A stretch of 37,698 bases of DNA from Thiomonas sp. FB-6 (GCF_000377645.1 NZ_KB898501.1:1-37698); one strand, 5' to 3'. Positions 26,850 to 35,815 are shown, numbered from the stretch's first letter. Notes: generated by a model from the letters alone, not told the origin. Numbers and translations: made by a program.

Positions 26850-27179
26850 TTATAGCTTGACGAAGTCGGCGGCTGCCGGGTGCAGCGGCTGCGCGACCAG
26901 GCGTACGCCCAGGGCCGCGCACACGCGGCTGATGGTTTCGAAGCGTGGTTCGCTGCCCGGGCGCAGCGCCTTGTAAAGCGCCTCGCGCGCGATACCCGCG
27001 TCCTTCGCGACTTGAGACATTCCCCTGGCTCGTGCAATATCGCCGAGGGCCGCTGCCAGCAAGGCCGGGTCGTTCTCCTCGAGTACCGTCGTCAGGTACG
27101 CCGCGATGTCCTCCTCGCTGGCCAGGAGTTCGGAGGCATCGAATTCGGGCAGCTCTGAAACCTTGATCTTCTGGGGCAT
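26850..27179 (-). CDS. HigA-like antitoxin (helix-turn-helix)
   Basis: This 109-residue protein has a C-terminal Cro/C1-type helix-turn-helix: GMSQVAKDAGIAREALYKAL, then RFETISRVCAALGVRLV. It is typical of the addiction-module antidotes paired with phage-type Gp49/HigB toxins. ATG 27179 was chosen because GGAGGA lies just upstream; it starts 2 bases after the toxin stop. It should neutralise the toxin and repress the shared promoter at the GTAATCG palindrome. Confidence 0.87.
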   Translation of the reverse strand: MPQKIKVSELPEFDASELLASEEDIAAYLTTVLEENDPALLAAALGDIARARGMSQVAKDAGIAREALYKALRPGSEPRFETISRVCAALGVRLVAQPLHPAAADFVKL

Positions 27180-27181
27180 GG

Positions 27182-27481
27182 TCAATCCTCCAAGGACTTC
27201 GCAAGCGCGATGGCACGTCGGATGTCAGTTTGCTGCGAGGACTTCTCGCCGCCCCCGAGCATGACGAGCAACGTCTGGTCGCGGTGGACGTAGTACATCC
27301 GCCAGCCGGGGCCGAAGTGCTCGCGCATTTCGAACACGCCCTCGCCCACGGACTCGACATCACCGAGGTTTCCTAGTTGGGCCTTGCGCAGCCGTTTGCT
27401 GAGCCGTTGCCGGGTCAGGGCATCCTTCAACCCCCGGATCCAACAAGAGAACTCGTTGGTCAGCTTGAGCGTGTAAGCCAT
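27182..27481 (-). CDS. HigB-like (RelE superfamily, Gp49 type) toxin
   Basis: This 99-residue basic protein reads LTNEFSCWIRGLKD, RLRKAQLGNLGDVESVGEGVFEMREHFGPGWRMYY, and LLVMLGGGEKSSQQTDIRRA, split here by region. This is the pattern of the RelE/ParE-superfamily toxins of phage Gp49/HigB type, which cut mRNA on the ribosome. The toxin gene precedes the antitoxin gene, the usual HigBA order. Its start is just downstream of a palindromic operator. Confidence 0.88.
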   Translation of the reverse strand: MAYTLKLTNEFSCWIRGLKDALTRQRLSKRLRKAQLGNLGDVESVGEGVFEMREHFGPGWRMYYVHRDQTLLVMLGGGEKSSQQTDIRRAIALAKSLED

Positions 27482-27490
27482 GATCTGATT

Positions 27491-27506
27491 GTAATCGAAC
27501 GATTAC
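27491..27506. promoter_or_regulatory. Palindromic operator of the toxin-antitoxin operon
   Basis: GTAATCG-AA-CGATTAC is a perfect inverted repeat that begins 10 bases upstream of the toxin start codon. Its position over the promoter/leader and the paired antitoxin with helix-turn-helix make it the likely autoregulatory operator. Confidence 0.65.
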
Positions 27507-27706
27507 GGCCTCTCAAATTGCAGGACATTGCGGGCTGCGCCGGAAGCGAAAGCCGGGATTTGCCCTCACGAGGCGGCGGCCGAGACCGACCACGTCCAGC
27601 CGGCTTGACCCCGAGCCGCGCAAGTATCCTTCGGATAAAGTCTTCGGCAGCAGCAGAAGATGCACCGGCGTCCCATAGACCGGTGCCGTCGCTCCAGGGG
27701 GGAGCC

Positions 27707-29575
27707 GTGATCGTCTACGAGGCCGACAAGCGCCAGTTTCTGTTCGACAACGACCACCGCGACATCGAGGAAGTCGTGCTCGATCGCTTCGTGCGGGTGA
27801 CGGGGCATCCCGTCGGCCGCGCGGAGTTGCTGTCCTGGCGTCATTCGCTGGCCTCCTTCGCCCGCGTGCTGCGCGACGAGGATCTGCCGCAGGACATGGG
27901 CGTGGCGGTGGAGTTGCACATTCCGCAAAGCTCCAAGCGCATCGACGTCACGCTGACCGGCTTCGACCACGAAGGGGTGAAGCAGGCCGTGATCATCGAG
28001 CTCAAGCAGTGGGAGCATGCGGCGGCCACGCCGAAGGACGCCATCGTGCTCACCTACCTCGGCCACGGCGAGCGCGAGGTCGTGCATCCTTCGTACCAGG
28101 CCTGGTCGTATGCCACGCTGCTGCGCGATTTCAATGAGGCGGTGCACAGCCGCGACATCGCGATCTCGCCCTGCGCGTATTTGAACAACTACCGTCGCGA
28201 CGGGGTGCTGGATGCCCCGCACTACGCCGAGCATCTGGCCCGCGCCCCGCTGTTCCTGAAGGGCGAAGGCGAGTTGAAGGATCTGCGCGGCTTCATCAAG
28301 CATCGCGTGCGCCGCGGCGACGGCGGGGCGGTGCTGCATGAACTGGTCAACGGGCGCATGCGCCCGTCCAAGGCCTTGGCGGACAGTCTGTCGCTGATGC
28401 TGCGCGGCAACCCCGCATTCGTGCTGATCGACGAGCAGAAGCAGGTGTACGAGGCGGCCCTGGCTGCCGCACGCGAGGCCACCGACGAGCGCCCGCGGGT
28501 GTTGATCGTCGAGGGTGGTCCCGGAACCGGCAAGACCGTGCTGGCGATCAACCTGCTGGTGGCCTTGATCGAGGCCGGGCTCAACACCCGCTATGTGTCG
28601 AAGAACGCCGCGCCGCGCCGGGTCTACGAAAGCCGGCTCGCCGGGACCATCAAGCGCACGCGTTTCGCCGAGTTGTTCAAGAGCTCGGGCGCCTTCGTCG
28701 ATGCCGCGCCCAATGCCTTCGACGTGTTGCTGGTCGACGAGGCCCATCGCCTGAACGAGAAAAGCGGGCTGTACGGCAACCTGGGCGAGCATCAGGTCAA
28801 GGAGCTGATCCGTGCGGCGCGCTGCACGGTGTTTTTCCTCGACGAGGACCAGCGCGTCGCGCTGCAGGACGTCGGCACGCGGCAGCTCATCGGCGATTTC
28901 GCGCGGGACCGGCCCGGCGTGCAGCTCGGCGAGATGGCCTTGGCGTCGCAGTTCCGCTGCAGCGGGTCCGATGGCTACATCGCCTGGCTCGACCATGTGC
29001 TGGGCATCCGGGAGACGGCCAACCCCACGCTGGATGCTGGCGATTTCGACTTCCGCGTGTTCGACACCCCGCAGGAGCTTCATGCGGCGATCGCGGCGCG
29101 CAACACCCACAACAAGGCCCGCGTGGTCGCGGGCTACTGCTGGCCGTGGCTCAGCCGGAATGACCCCGCCGCGCATGACATCGTGATCGGAGACGACTAC
29201 CGCCGGCGCTGGAACCTGGACAAGGACGGCGCCCTGTGGATCATCGCGCCGGACTCGATCGACGAGGTCGGCTGCATCCACACCTGCCAGGGCCTGGAGC
29301 TCGACTATGTGGGTGTGATCATCGGCCCCGACCTGGTCGCGCGCGACGGCCAGGTGCTCACCCACCCTGCGGCCCGCGCCCCGCAGGACCGAACCCTGCG
29401 CGGCTACCGGCGGCTTGCCCGCGACGAGCCGCTGGCGGCACGGGCCCAGGCCGACCTGATCATCAAGAACACCTACCGGACCTTGATGACACGCGGCATG
29501 AAGGGCTGTTTCGTGTACTGCACCGACGAGACGACGCGAGAGTACTTGCGGCAGCGCCTGGGAAGCCCGAACTGA
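27707..29575 (+). CDS. DUF2075 helicase with N-terminal nuclease-like domain
   Basis: The 622-residue protein seems to be a fusion. Residues about 60-110 contain a PD-(D/E)xK-like pattern: Asp80 in SKRIDVTLTG and E98-L-K100 in AVIIELKQW. From about residue 260 there is a DUF2075/superfamily-1 helicase-like ATPase with Walker A GGPGTGKT (270-277), Walker B VLLVDEAH (341-348), FLDEDQRV, a SQFRCSGSDGYI motif and a C-terminal IHTCQGLELDYVGVIIG. Such proteins are frequent in defence islands, which suggests DNA degradation of invaders; the function is not established. GTG 27707 follows GGGGGGAG. It is next to a toxin-antitoxin pair. Confidence 0.85.
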   Translation: MIVYEADKRQFLFDNDHRDIEEVVLDRFVRVTGHPVGRAELLSWRHSLASFARVLRDEDLPQDMGVAVELHIPQSSKRIDVTLTGFDHEGVKQAVIIELKQWEHAAATPKDAIVLTYLGHGEREVVHPSYQAWSYATLLRDFNEAVHSRDIAISPCAYLNNYRRDGVLDAPHYAEHLARAPLFLKGEGELKDLRGFIKHRVRRGDGGAVLHELVNGRMRPSKALADSLSLMLRGNPAFVLIDEQKQVYEAALAAAREATDERPRVLIVEGGPGTGKTVLAINLLVALIEAGLNTRYVSKNAAPRRVYESRLAGTIKRTRFAELFKSSGAFVDAAPNAFDVLLVDEAHRLNEKSGLYGNLGEHQVKELIRAARCTVFFLDEDQRVALQDVGTRQLIGDFARDRPGVQLGEMALASQFRCSGSDGYIAWLDHVLGIRETANPTLDAGDFDFRVFDTPQELHAAIAARNTHNKARVVAGYCWPWLSRNDPAAHDIVIGDDYRRRWNLDKDGALWIIAPDSIDEVGCIHTCQGLELDYVGVIIGPDLVARDGQVLTHPAARAPQDRTLRGYRRLARDEPLAARAQADLIIKNTYRTLMTRGMKGCFVYCTDETTREYLRQRLGSPN

Positions 29576-29578
29576 ATA

Positions 29579-29596
29579 TCCACGGGTTGTCGTGGA
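29579..29596. terminator. Possible bidirectional terminator hairpin
   Basis: TCCACG-GGTTGT-CGTGGA forms a 6-bp stem right after the helicase stop and before the convergent LysR stop. There is no clear U-tract, so it is a weak candidate. Confidence 0.35.
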
Positions 29597-29623
29597 CATT
29601 CCCGAAGGAACATGACCCCCGCC

Positions 29624-30514
29624 CTAATCCAGCAGCGCCCGCAACTCCATCTCGAAGGCCTCCGCCAGGTGCATTCTCGAGGGAAGCCTCGGGTACACCA
29701 CCACATGTCGTGACTCGAGCGTCTCGGCCAGCGGCAGGACGTGCACGCCGTCCTCGCGGTAAGGGTCGGCCGTCCACTTGGACACGATGGTCGCGCCGAC
29801 TCCCGCGGCCGCCAGCGCGCAGGCGATGGAGGAACTGGGGGTCTCCACGATGACCTCCGGCACGGCGCCGGCCTGCGAGAAGGCCTCGTCGATCTGGTAG
29901 CGCAACACGCTTTGCTGCGAAAGCAGGATCATGCGTTCGCCGTGCAGCTGCTTGAGGGAGAGGGTTTCGTGCCGCGCCAGCGCGTGGCCGGGCGGCAGCA
30001 CGACGACCGACCGGCACTCTCCCAGCGGCACCACCTCGATGGCGGAGCGGTTGAGCGGAAGCTCCACCAGTCCCAGGTCGAACTGGCGCGTGGCCACGAG
30101 CTCCGCGATCTGGCGCGAGGGCAGGCTTTGCAGGAACACCGACACCTTAGGCCGCGAGGCCAGGAAGCGCGCGACCGCGCGCGGCACCAGGCCCTGCGCC
30201 AGGGCCGGCAGGCAGGCGATGCGCAGCGCGCCCGCCTTCTGGTAGCGCAGGTCGTGCGCGAACTGGGAAATGCGCTCGAGCCCGCTGCTCAGGTGCTCCA
30301 CCTCCCTGTACAGCGCCTCGGCTTCGGGCGTCGGAACCAGGCGGCGCCCGGTGCGATGGAACAGCGCGTAGCCCAGCCGCAGTTCCATCAGCGAGATGGT
30401 GCGGCTGACTCCGGGTTGGGTGACGTTGAGCAGGCGCGCCGCGCCGACCACCGTACCGGCGACCATGACCGCGCGGAAGGCCTCGATCTGGCGGAAGCTG
30501 AGCTGGGTTTTCAT
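29624..30514 (-). CDS. LysR-family transcriptional regulator
   Basis: The 296-residue protein has an N-terminal winged helix (LSFRQIEAFRAVMVAGTVVGAARLLNVTQPGVSRTI across about 5-45) and a periplasmic-binding-like effector domain (about 90-290). It is divergent from the PotD-type gene with a 143-base gap, the usual layout for a LysR activator of the adjacent catabolic operon. ATG 30514 (MKTQLSF) is chosen, since the longer frame adds residues without similarity. The effector is unknown. Confidence 0.93.
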   Translation of the reverse strand: MKTQLSFRQIEAFRAVMVAGTVVGAARLLNVTQPGVSRTISLMELRLGYALFHRTGRRLVPTPEAEALYREVEHLSSGLERISQFAHDLRYQKAGALRIACLPALAQGLVPRAVARFLASRPKVSVFLQSLPSRQIAELVATRQFDLGLVELPLNRSAIEVVPLGECRSVVVLPPGHALARHETLSLKQLHGERMILLSQQSVLRYQIDEAFSQAGAVPEVIVETPSSSIACALAAAGVGATIVSKWTADPYREDGVHVLPLAETLESRHVVVYPRLPSRMHLAEAFEMELRALLD

Positions 30515-30657
30515 GTATAACAATTGGGCATCAACAACGAGCGCATTTTCACTGTTTTTCGCTTCCTGTTCCACCTAGGATGGGCCCATCCGCAGCAGCC
30601 ATGCGCCATGACGGCGCGCGAAAGCGGCGCGGAACAATCCATAGACAGGAGGCATAG
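30515..30657. promoter_or_regulatory. Divergent promoter region, LysR gene / transporter operon
   Basis: This region must hold both promoters and the LysR sites. An AT-richer block with CAATTG at its centre (about 30515-30530) is the best place for a LysR site but is not a clean T-N11-A dyad. The ribosome-binding site of the transporter operon is ACAGGAGG at about 30645-30652. No sigma-54 promoter was found. Confidence 0.5.
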
Positions 30658-31698
30658 ATGAAGGCGAAGCACTCGGTTGTGGGGCTGCTGGCCGCGCTGG
30701 CGGTGTCGGTTCCCGTGGTGTCGCAGGCCGCGGGCACCTTGTACGTGGGCGGCTATGGTGGGTCCTTCCAGGACGTGCTGCAGAAGTCGGTGATCCCCGG
30801 CTTCGAATCCGCCACCGGAGCCCAGGTGGTGTACGTACCCGGCAACTCCACGGACACGCTGGCCAAGCTGATGGCCCGCAAGGGTCATGAGGACCTGTCG
30901 GTGGCGATCATCGACGACGGCCCGATGGCCCAGGCGGTTCAGCAGGGGCTGTGCGCCAAGTTGTCCGACGAGGGCGCGATCCGGGAGATCTATCCCCTGG
31001 CCAGGCTGCCGGAGGGGCAAGCGGTCGGCATCGGGCTTCTGGCGGTGGGCCTGGGCTACAACACGGCGGTGTTCGCCAAGCACGGCTGGAAGGCGCCGAC
31101 CTCGTGGATGGATCTGGCGAATCCGAAATACAAGGGGCGCGTGGTCATTCCGCCAATCACCAATGGCTACGGGCTGCTGACCCTGGTGATGATGGCCCGC
31201 ATCCACGGCGGCGGCGAGAAGGACATCGCGCCCGGCTTCCAGGTGCTCAAGCAGCAGGTCGCGCCCAACGTGGTGGCGTGGGTGGGCTCGCCCGGCACGA
31301 TGGCGCAGATGATGCAGACTGGACAGGCGGCCCTGGTGGTATGGGGCAACGGGCGGGTGCAGGCCGTGGCCGACCAGGGCGCCCCGGTGAAGTTCGTCTA
31401 CCCGAGGGAGGGAGCGCCGGTGCTGATGTCAGAGGCTTGCGTGGTGCAGGGCGGGCCGCAGCAGGCGCTGGCGCAGAAGTTCGTGCAGTACCTGGTCTCG
31501 CCGAAGGTGCAGGCGCTGCTGGCCGAGAAGGCGGGATTCGGGCCGGTCAATCCCAAGACCACGTTGTCGCCGAAAGTGCAAAGCCGCGTGGTCTTCGGCC
31601 CGGAACAGGTCAAGCAGCTGGTCCAGCCCGACTACGCGATCATCAACAAGCAGCGCGCCGCCTGGACCTCCAGCTGGGACCGCACGCTGGAACAGTGA
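30658..31698 (+). CDS. PotD-like ABC transporter substrate-binding protein
   Basis: This 346-residue periplasmic protein has a signal peptide cut at about SQAAG and a start TLYVGGYGGSFQDVLQKSVIPGFE. This is the pattern of the spermidine/putrescine/opine-type binding proteins, with no lipobox. It is the first gene of an operon with ATPase and two permeases, followed by a three-part amino-acid/opine-type dehydrogenase. The ligand is more likely an amino-acid derivative or opine-like compound than a polyamine (inference). Confidence 0.9.
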   Translation: MKAKHSVVGLLAALAVSVPVVSQAAGTLYVGGYGGSFQDVLQKSVIPGFESATGAQVVYVPGNSTDTLAKLMARKGHEDLSVAIIDDGPMAQAVQQGLCAKLSDEGAIREIYPLARLPEGQAVGIGLLAVGLGYNTAVFAKHGWKAPTSWMDLANPKYKGRVVIPPITNGYGLLTLVMMARIHGGGEKDIAPGFQVLKQQVAPNVVAWVGSPGTMAQMMQTGQAALVVWGNGRVQAVADQGAPVKFVYPREGAPVLMSEACVVQGGPQQALAQKFVQYLVSPKVQALLAEKAGFGPVNPKTTLSPKVQSRVVFGPEQVKQLVQPDYAIINKQRAAWTSSWDRTLEQ

Positions 31699-31722
31699 GT
31701 CCGTCCGCGGCTTCCGACCATC

Positions 31723-32760
31723 ATGGCCTTTCTCGAGTTGCACGGTCTGAGCAAGCGCTTCGGCGGCACGGTCGCGGTCGACGAGCTCAGCCTTTCCATC
31801 CCGAAGGGTGAGTTCGTCTGCCTGCTCGGGCCCTCCGGTTGCGGCAAGACGACCACCCTGCAGATGATCGCCGGCTTCGTCCAGCCCACCGCCGGGCAGA
31901 TCCGCCTGGACGGCAAGGACATCACGGGGCTCAAGCCTTGCCGCCGGGGCCTGGGCATCGTATTCCAGAGCTATGCCCTGTTCCCGCACATGACCGTGGC
32001 GCAAAACGTGGCCTTCGGCCTGGAGATGCGCAAGGTGCCGGCGGCGCCGCGCAGGGAGCGCGTGGCGCAGGCGCTGGAGGCGGTCAATCTGTCGGGTCAG
32101 GCCGACCGCTACCCGCGGGAACTCTCGGGCGGGCAGCGCCAGCGCGTCGCGCTCGCCCGGGCCCTGGTGATCCAGCCGCCGGTGCTGCTGCTGGACGAGC
32201 CCATGGGGGCCCTGGATGCCAAACTGCGCGAGGACATGCAGGTCGAGCTGCGGGCCCTGCAGCACCGCGTGGGCATTACCACCATCATGGTGACCCACGA
32301 CCAGGCCGAGGCCATGAGCCTGGCGGATCGGGTCGTTCTGATGAACAAGGGCCGCATCGAACAGGTGGATGCGCCCTATGCGATGTACGAGCGTCCCAAC
32401 GGGCGCTTCGTGTCCACCTTCCTGGGCAAGGCGAACGTGCTGTACGGCAGGGTCGGCCGGGGCGCCTTCCTGATCGATACGCTGAGCCTGCCGGTCCTTC
32501 CCGGCGCGCCGGACGGCGACTGCGACTACATGGTGCGGCCGGAACGCATCCGCCTGGTCGCCGCGAACGCGCTGCTCACGGGCCGCGTCCGTGCCCGCAG
32601 CTTCCAGGGCAACCACTGGATGTACCTGCTGGAGACCCCCGTGGGCGCGCTGCAGGCAGCGCAGGCCAACGCAGGCACGGCGATGCCCGAGGAAGGCGCG
32701 CAGGTGGGGATCTCCTGGTCGGCGGAGGACGTTCGCCTGCTGCCGAGGCAAGCCTCATGA
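31723..32760 (+). CDS. PotA-like ABC transporter ATP-binding protein
   Basis: The 345-residue ATPase has Walker A GPSGCGKTTT, Q-loop VFQSYALFPHM, signature LSGGQRQR, Walker B VLLLDEPMGALDA and switch His in VTHDQAEAMS. A C-terminal TOBE-type regulatory domain follows (about 280-340, DYMVRPERIRL). It starts 24 bases after the binding-protein gene and overlaps the first permease gene (ATGA). Confidence 0.94.
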   Translation: MAFLELHGLSKRFGGTVAVDELSLSIPKGEFVCLLGPSGCGKTTTLQMIAGFVQPTAGQIRLDGKDITGLKPCRRGLGIVFQSYALFPHMTVAQNVAFGLEMRKVPAAPRRERVAQALEAVNLSGQADRYPRELSGGQRQRVALARALVIQPPVLLLDEPMGALDAKLREDMQVELRALQHRVGITTIMVTHDQAEAMSLADRVVLMNKGRIEQVDAPYAMYERPNGRFVSTFLGKANVLYGRVGRGAFLIDTLSLPVLPGAPDGDCDYMVRPERIRLVAANALLTGRVRARSFQGNHWMYLLETPVGALQAAQANAGTAMPEEGAQVGISWSAEDVRLLPRQAS

Positions 32761-33620
32761 GCCGCGAGCCGTCCTCGGTGGTGCCCTACGGGCTGGCGGC
32801 CCCCGCCACGCTCGCGGTCGCGCTGTTCGTGGCCGTGCCCCTGCTGCTTACGTTCGCGCTGAGCTTCCATCCCTTCCTGCCCTCGGGGCAGATCGGCCAC
32901 GGCACGACCCTGGCCAACTACGTGGAGATCGGCTCGGACTCCTACTACGGGGTGATCTTCGCGCGCACCTTCGCGGTCGCGTTGATGGTGACGGCCGTCT
33001 GCATCTTCATCGGGGTGCCCGAGGCCTACGTACTCAGCCGGCTCCCCAAGCGTTGGCGCGCCCTTTCACTGCTGCTGGTGCTGGGTCCGCTGCTGGTGTC
33101 GGTGATCGTGCGCACCCTGGGCTGGGCCATCCTGCTGGGCGCCGGCGGATTGCTGGACCAGCTCGTGCGCGCGCTGGGCATCAGCGATCGGCCGGCGCCC
33201 CTGATGTACACCTATACCGGCGTGGTGATCGCGCTGGTTCATGTGCTGGTGCCCTATATGGTGCTGGCGGTGTGGGCTTCGCTGCAGCGCATCGACCCGG
33301 CCACCGAGCAGGCGGCCGAATCGCTGGGCGCGGGCGCGTCCAGGGTGCTGTGGCGCATCGTGCTGCCGCAGATCGTCCCGGGCGTGCTGTCGGGCGGGCT
33401 GATCGTGTTCGCGCTTTCGGCCAGCGCCTTCGCCACCCCGGCGATCATCGGCGGGCGGCGCCTGAAGGTGGTCCCCATGTCCATCTACGAGCAGTTTCTC
33501 AACACCCTCAACTGGCCTCTGGGGGCGGCGCTGTCCGCGGCCCTCGTGCTGCTGGTGGTGGGCATTTCCATGGGCCTGAACCGGGCCGTGGAGCGACGTT
33601 TCAGGCAGGTGTTCCAGTGA
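32757..33620 (+). CDS. PotB-like ABC transporter permease
   Basis: This is a 287-residue inner-membrane permease with about six hydrophobic segments, beginning at APATLAVALFVAVPLLLTFA and including LVLGPLLVSVIVRTLGW. The ATPase-contact loop is EQAAESLGAGASRVLWRIVLPQ. It overlaps the ATPase gene by ATGA and the next permease by GTGA, so the transporter genes are translated in coupled fashion. Confidence 0.93.
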   Translation: MSREPSSVVPYGLAAPATLAVALFVAVPLLLTFALSFHPFLPSGQIGHGTTLANYVEIGSDSYYGVIFARTFAVALMVTAVCIFIGVPEAYVLSRLPKRWRALSLLLVLGPLLVSVIVRTLGWAILLGAGGLLDQLVRALGISDRPAPLMYTYTGVVIALVHVLVPYMVLAVWASLQRIDPATEQAAESLGAGASRVLWRIVLPQIVPGVLSGGLIVFALSASAFATPAIIGGRRLKVVPMSIYEQFLNTLNWPLGAALSAALVLLVVGISMGLNRAVERRFRQVFQ

Positions 33621-34411
33621 GGCGCATCCATCCGCTGCTGTTGGCCTTCCACGTGGCGTTCCTGGCCTTCATCGTGTCGCCGCTGCTCATCGTGGTACTG
33701 GTCTCCTTCACGGGCAAGGGTTACATCGCCATGCCCTTCGGCGACGCCTCGCTGCGCTGGTACCGCGACATCGCCGACCACCCCGGATTCATCTCGGCCT
33801 TCTGGCGCAGCATGGAGCTGGGCACCACCGCGGCGACGCTGTCGGTGCTGCTGGCGGTTCCCGCGGGCCTGGCGATCGCCTGGTACCGGTTCCCGGGCCG
33901 CGGTGCGCTCCTGGGGCTGCTGCTGTCACCGCTGGCGGTACCGCCTGTGGTGCTGGGCATCGGGCTGCTGAGCTTCCTGACCCGCATCGGCGCCGAGGAC
34001 ACCATGTTCAGCCTCGTCGTCGCCCACGTGGTGGTGGTGCTGCCCTATGTCGTGCGCCTCGTCGTAGCTGGGGCCACCGGGGTCGATGGGACCGTGGGCC
34101 AGGCCGCGCAGTCGCTGGGCGCCTCGGCCTGGACAACCTTCCGCCGGGTGCAGCTTCCCATGATCCTTCCGGGGGTGGCCGGAGGGTGGCTGATCGCCTT
34201 CATCACGAGTTTCGACGAGTTGAGCATGACCATTTTCGTGGCCTCCCCCAGGACGCAGACCCTGCCGGTGAAGATGTACGCCTATATCGCGAACACCATA
34301 GATCCCCTGTTGGCCTCGGTCTCGACCGTGCTGATGGTCATGGCGCTTGTGTTGATGCTGCTTCTGGAGCGCTTCTACGGCGTCGAGCGCGTGCTGGGAG
34401 GCTCGGCATGA
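33617..34411 (+). CDS. PotC-like ABC transporter permease
   Basis: The 264-residue permease is the second membrane subunit, with about six hydrophobic segments and the contact loop GQAAQSLGASAWTTFRRVQLP. The start is GTG 33617 overlapping the previous stop. Its own stop overlaps the next ATG (ATGA at 34408), joining transport and catabolic genes in one transcript. Confidence 0.92.
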   Translation: MRRIHPLLLAFHVAFLAFIVSPLLIVVLVSFTGKGYIAMPFGDASLRWYRDIADHPGFISAFWRSMELGTTAATLSVLLAVPAGLAIAWYRFPGRGALLGLLLSPLAVPPVVLGIGLLSFLTRIGAEDTMFSLVVAHVVVVLPYVVRLVVAGATGVDGTVGQAAQSLGASAWTTFRRVQLPMILPGVAGGWLIAFITSFDELSMTIFVASPRTQTLPVKMYAYIANTIDPLLASVSTVLMVMALVLMLLLERFYGVERVLGGSA

Positions 34412-35526
34412 GCCCGCACAGCCCCTGCGATACCCTGGTCATCGGTGGCGGCGTCGTAGGCATGGCGATCGCCTACGGCCTGGCCCGCTCCGGCGCCTCG
34501 GTCGAGGTGATCGACGAGGGGGACGAAGCCTTTCGCGCGGCCCGGGGAAACTTCGGGCTGGTGTGGGTGCAGGGCAAGGGCGCGAGCTGTCCGGACTATG
34601 CCCGGTGGAGCCGCGAATCGGCACGACTCTGGCCCGACTTCGCCAGGCAATTGAGCGCGGATTCGGGGGTGGAACTGGAGCTCTCGCAGCGTGGTGGCCT
34701 GATGCTGTGCCTCGGCGAGTCGGAGCTCGCGCAGCGAGTGAAGCTGCTGGAATCCATCGCCGGCGAGGCCGGGGAGCCCTACCCCTTCGAGGTGTGGGAC
34801 AGGACCACGCTGGGTGAGCATGTATCCGCTATCGGACCGGAAGTCGTGGGCGCGACCTATACGCCCATGGACGGGCACGTCAGCCCGTTGCGCCTCTTGC
34901 GCGCCCTGGTCGAGGCCTTTCACAGATTGGGCGGGTGCTTGCGCAGCGGTTTGAGTGTTCGCGACATCCGCCGGGTGGGCGAAGCCTTCCACGTCAGCAC
35001 AGGGGGCCAACCGCACGTGGCTCGCCGAATCGTCTTGGCGGCCGGCCTGGGAAATCGCCAACTCGCTCCCCTCGTGGGCCTGGAAGCGCCGGTACGGCCG
35101 AATCGTGGACAAGTGATGGTGACCGAGCGCATGGCACCGTTCCTGGACCTGCCGACGGGTCAGGTGCGCCAGACCGGGGAAGGCAGCGTGCAAATCGGCG
35201 ACTCCCTGGAGGACGTTGGCTTCGACGACCGAACGACCACGCGCGAGTTGGCCCGTATCGCGGATCGGGCGCTGTCCTGCTTTCCGCGCCTGCGCGATGT
35301 CAACGTGGTCCGAAGCTGGGGAGCCCTGCGCGTGATGACGCCCGACGGAATGCCCATCTATCAGGCTTCCAGGCAATGCCCCGGTGCCTTCGTAGCCACC
35401 TGCCACAGCGGGATCACCCTTGCTGCTCAACACGCCGGCGCCATCGCCGGCTGGGTTCGCGGCGGCGAAGCTCCCCGCGAGCTGGCCTCTTTCCAAGCCG
35501 AGCGATTTCATGTTCAAAGCTCTTGA
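34408..35526 (+). CDS. FAD-dependent amino-acid/opine dehydrogenase, DAO-type (beta) subunit
   Basis: The 372-residue flavoprotein has the FAD fold at the start (TLVIGGGVVGMAIAYGLARSG) and the D-amino-acid-oxidase-type layout, ending with WGALRVMTPDGMPIY and TCHSGITLAAQHAGAIAGWV. With the next two genes it forms a heterotrimer of the type found in nopaline/octopine oxidase (NoxB/OoxB), D-hydroxyproline dehydrogenase and hydrogen cyanide synthase HcnC. HcnC is about 415-420 residues, so this shorter protein fits the opine/imino-acid branch better. It oxidises a C-N bond to an imine, passing electrons to the other subunits. It overlaps its neighbours on both sides. Confidence 0.9.
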   Translation: MSPHSPCDTLVIGGGVVGMAIAYGLARSGASVEVIDEGDEAFRAARGNFGLVWVQGKGASCPDYARWSRESARLWPDFARQLSADSGVELELSQRGGLMLCLGESELAQRVKLLESIAGEAGEPYPFEVWDRTTLGEHVSAIGPEVVGATYTPMDGHVSPLRLLRALVEAFHRLGGCLRSGLSVRDIRRVGEAFHVSTGGQPHVARRIVLAAGLGNRQLAPLVGLEAPVRPNRGQVMVTERMAPFLDLPTGQVRQTGEGSVQIGDSLEDVGFDDRTTTRELARIADRALSCFPRLRDVNVVRSWGALRVMTPDGMPIYQASRQCPGAFVATCHSGITLAAQHAGAIAGWVRGGEAPRELASFQAERFHVQSS

Positions 35527-35815
35527 AACGGCCGTTCCCGCGCAGGTGGTGACTATCTACGTCGACGGCACACCGGTCGCCGTGCGCGAAGGCGAGACCT
35601 TGGCTCTCGCCTTGCTCGAAACAGGCATGGACGATTTTCGAACGACCCCGGTGTCGCGCGCGAAGCGCGGCCCCTTCTGTCTGATGGGTGCCTGCTTCGA
35701 CTGTCTTGTGGAGCTCGACGGCCATGCGAACGTGCAGGCTTGCTGCGTGGAGGTTCGCGCAGGGCAGCAGGTACGCAGGCAGCGCGGTGCTCGCAGCCCG
35801 GAGTCCGGCGCATGA
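35510..35815 (+). CDS. Small [2Fe-2S] subunit (gamma) of the dehydrogenase
   Basis: The 101-residue protein has a ferredoxin-type cluster pattern: Cys57, Cys62 and Cys65 in FCLMGACFDC, plus a further Cys in QACCVEV (78/79), with the beta-grasp start VTIYVDGTPVAVREGETLA. It resembles HcnA/OoxC/LhpF-type subunits and would carry electrons between the two flavin subunits. It overlaps both neighbours, by 17 bases upstream and by ATGA downstream. Confidence 0.92.
   Translation: MFKALETAVPAQVVTIYVDGTPVAVREGETLALALLETGMDDFRTTPVSRAKRGPFCLMGACFDCLVELDGHANVQACCVEVRAGQQVRRQRGARSPESGA

Noticed and set aside
27566-29599. Antisense frame of about 677 codons over the DUF2075 gene
   Set aside because: Rich in Val/Gln/Arg/His with no conserved motif; the plus strand encodes a clear ATPase.
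30515-30657. Sigma-54 promoter or clean LysR T-N11-A box ahead of the PotD-type gene
   Set aside because: No GG-N10-GC element was found and the CAATTG block lacks a convincing dyad.
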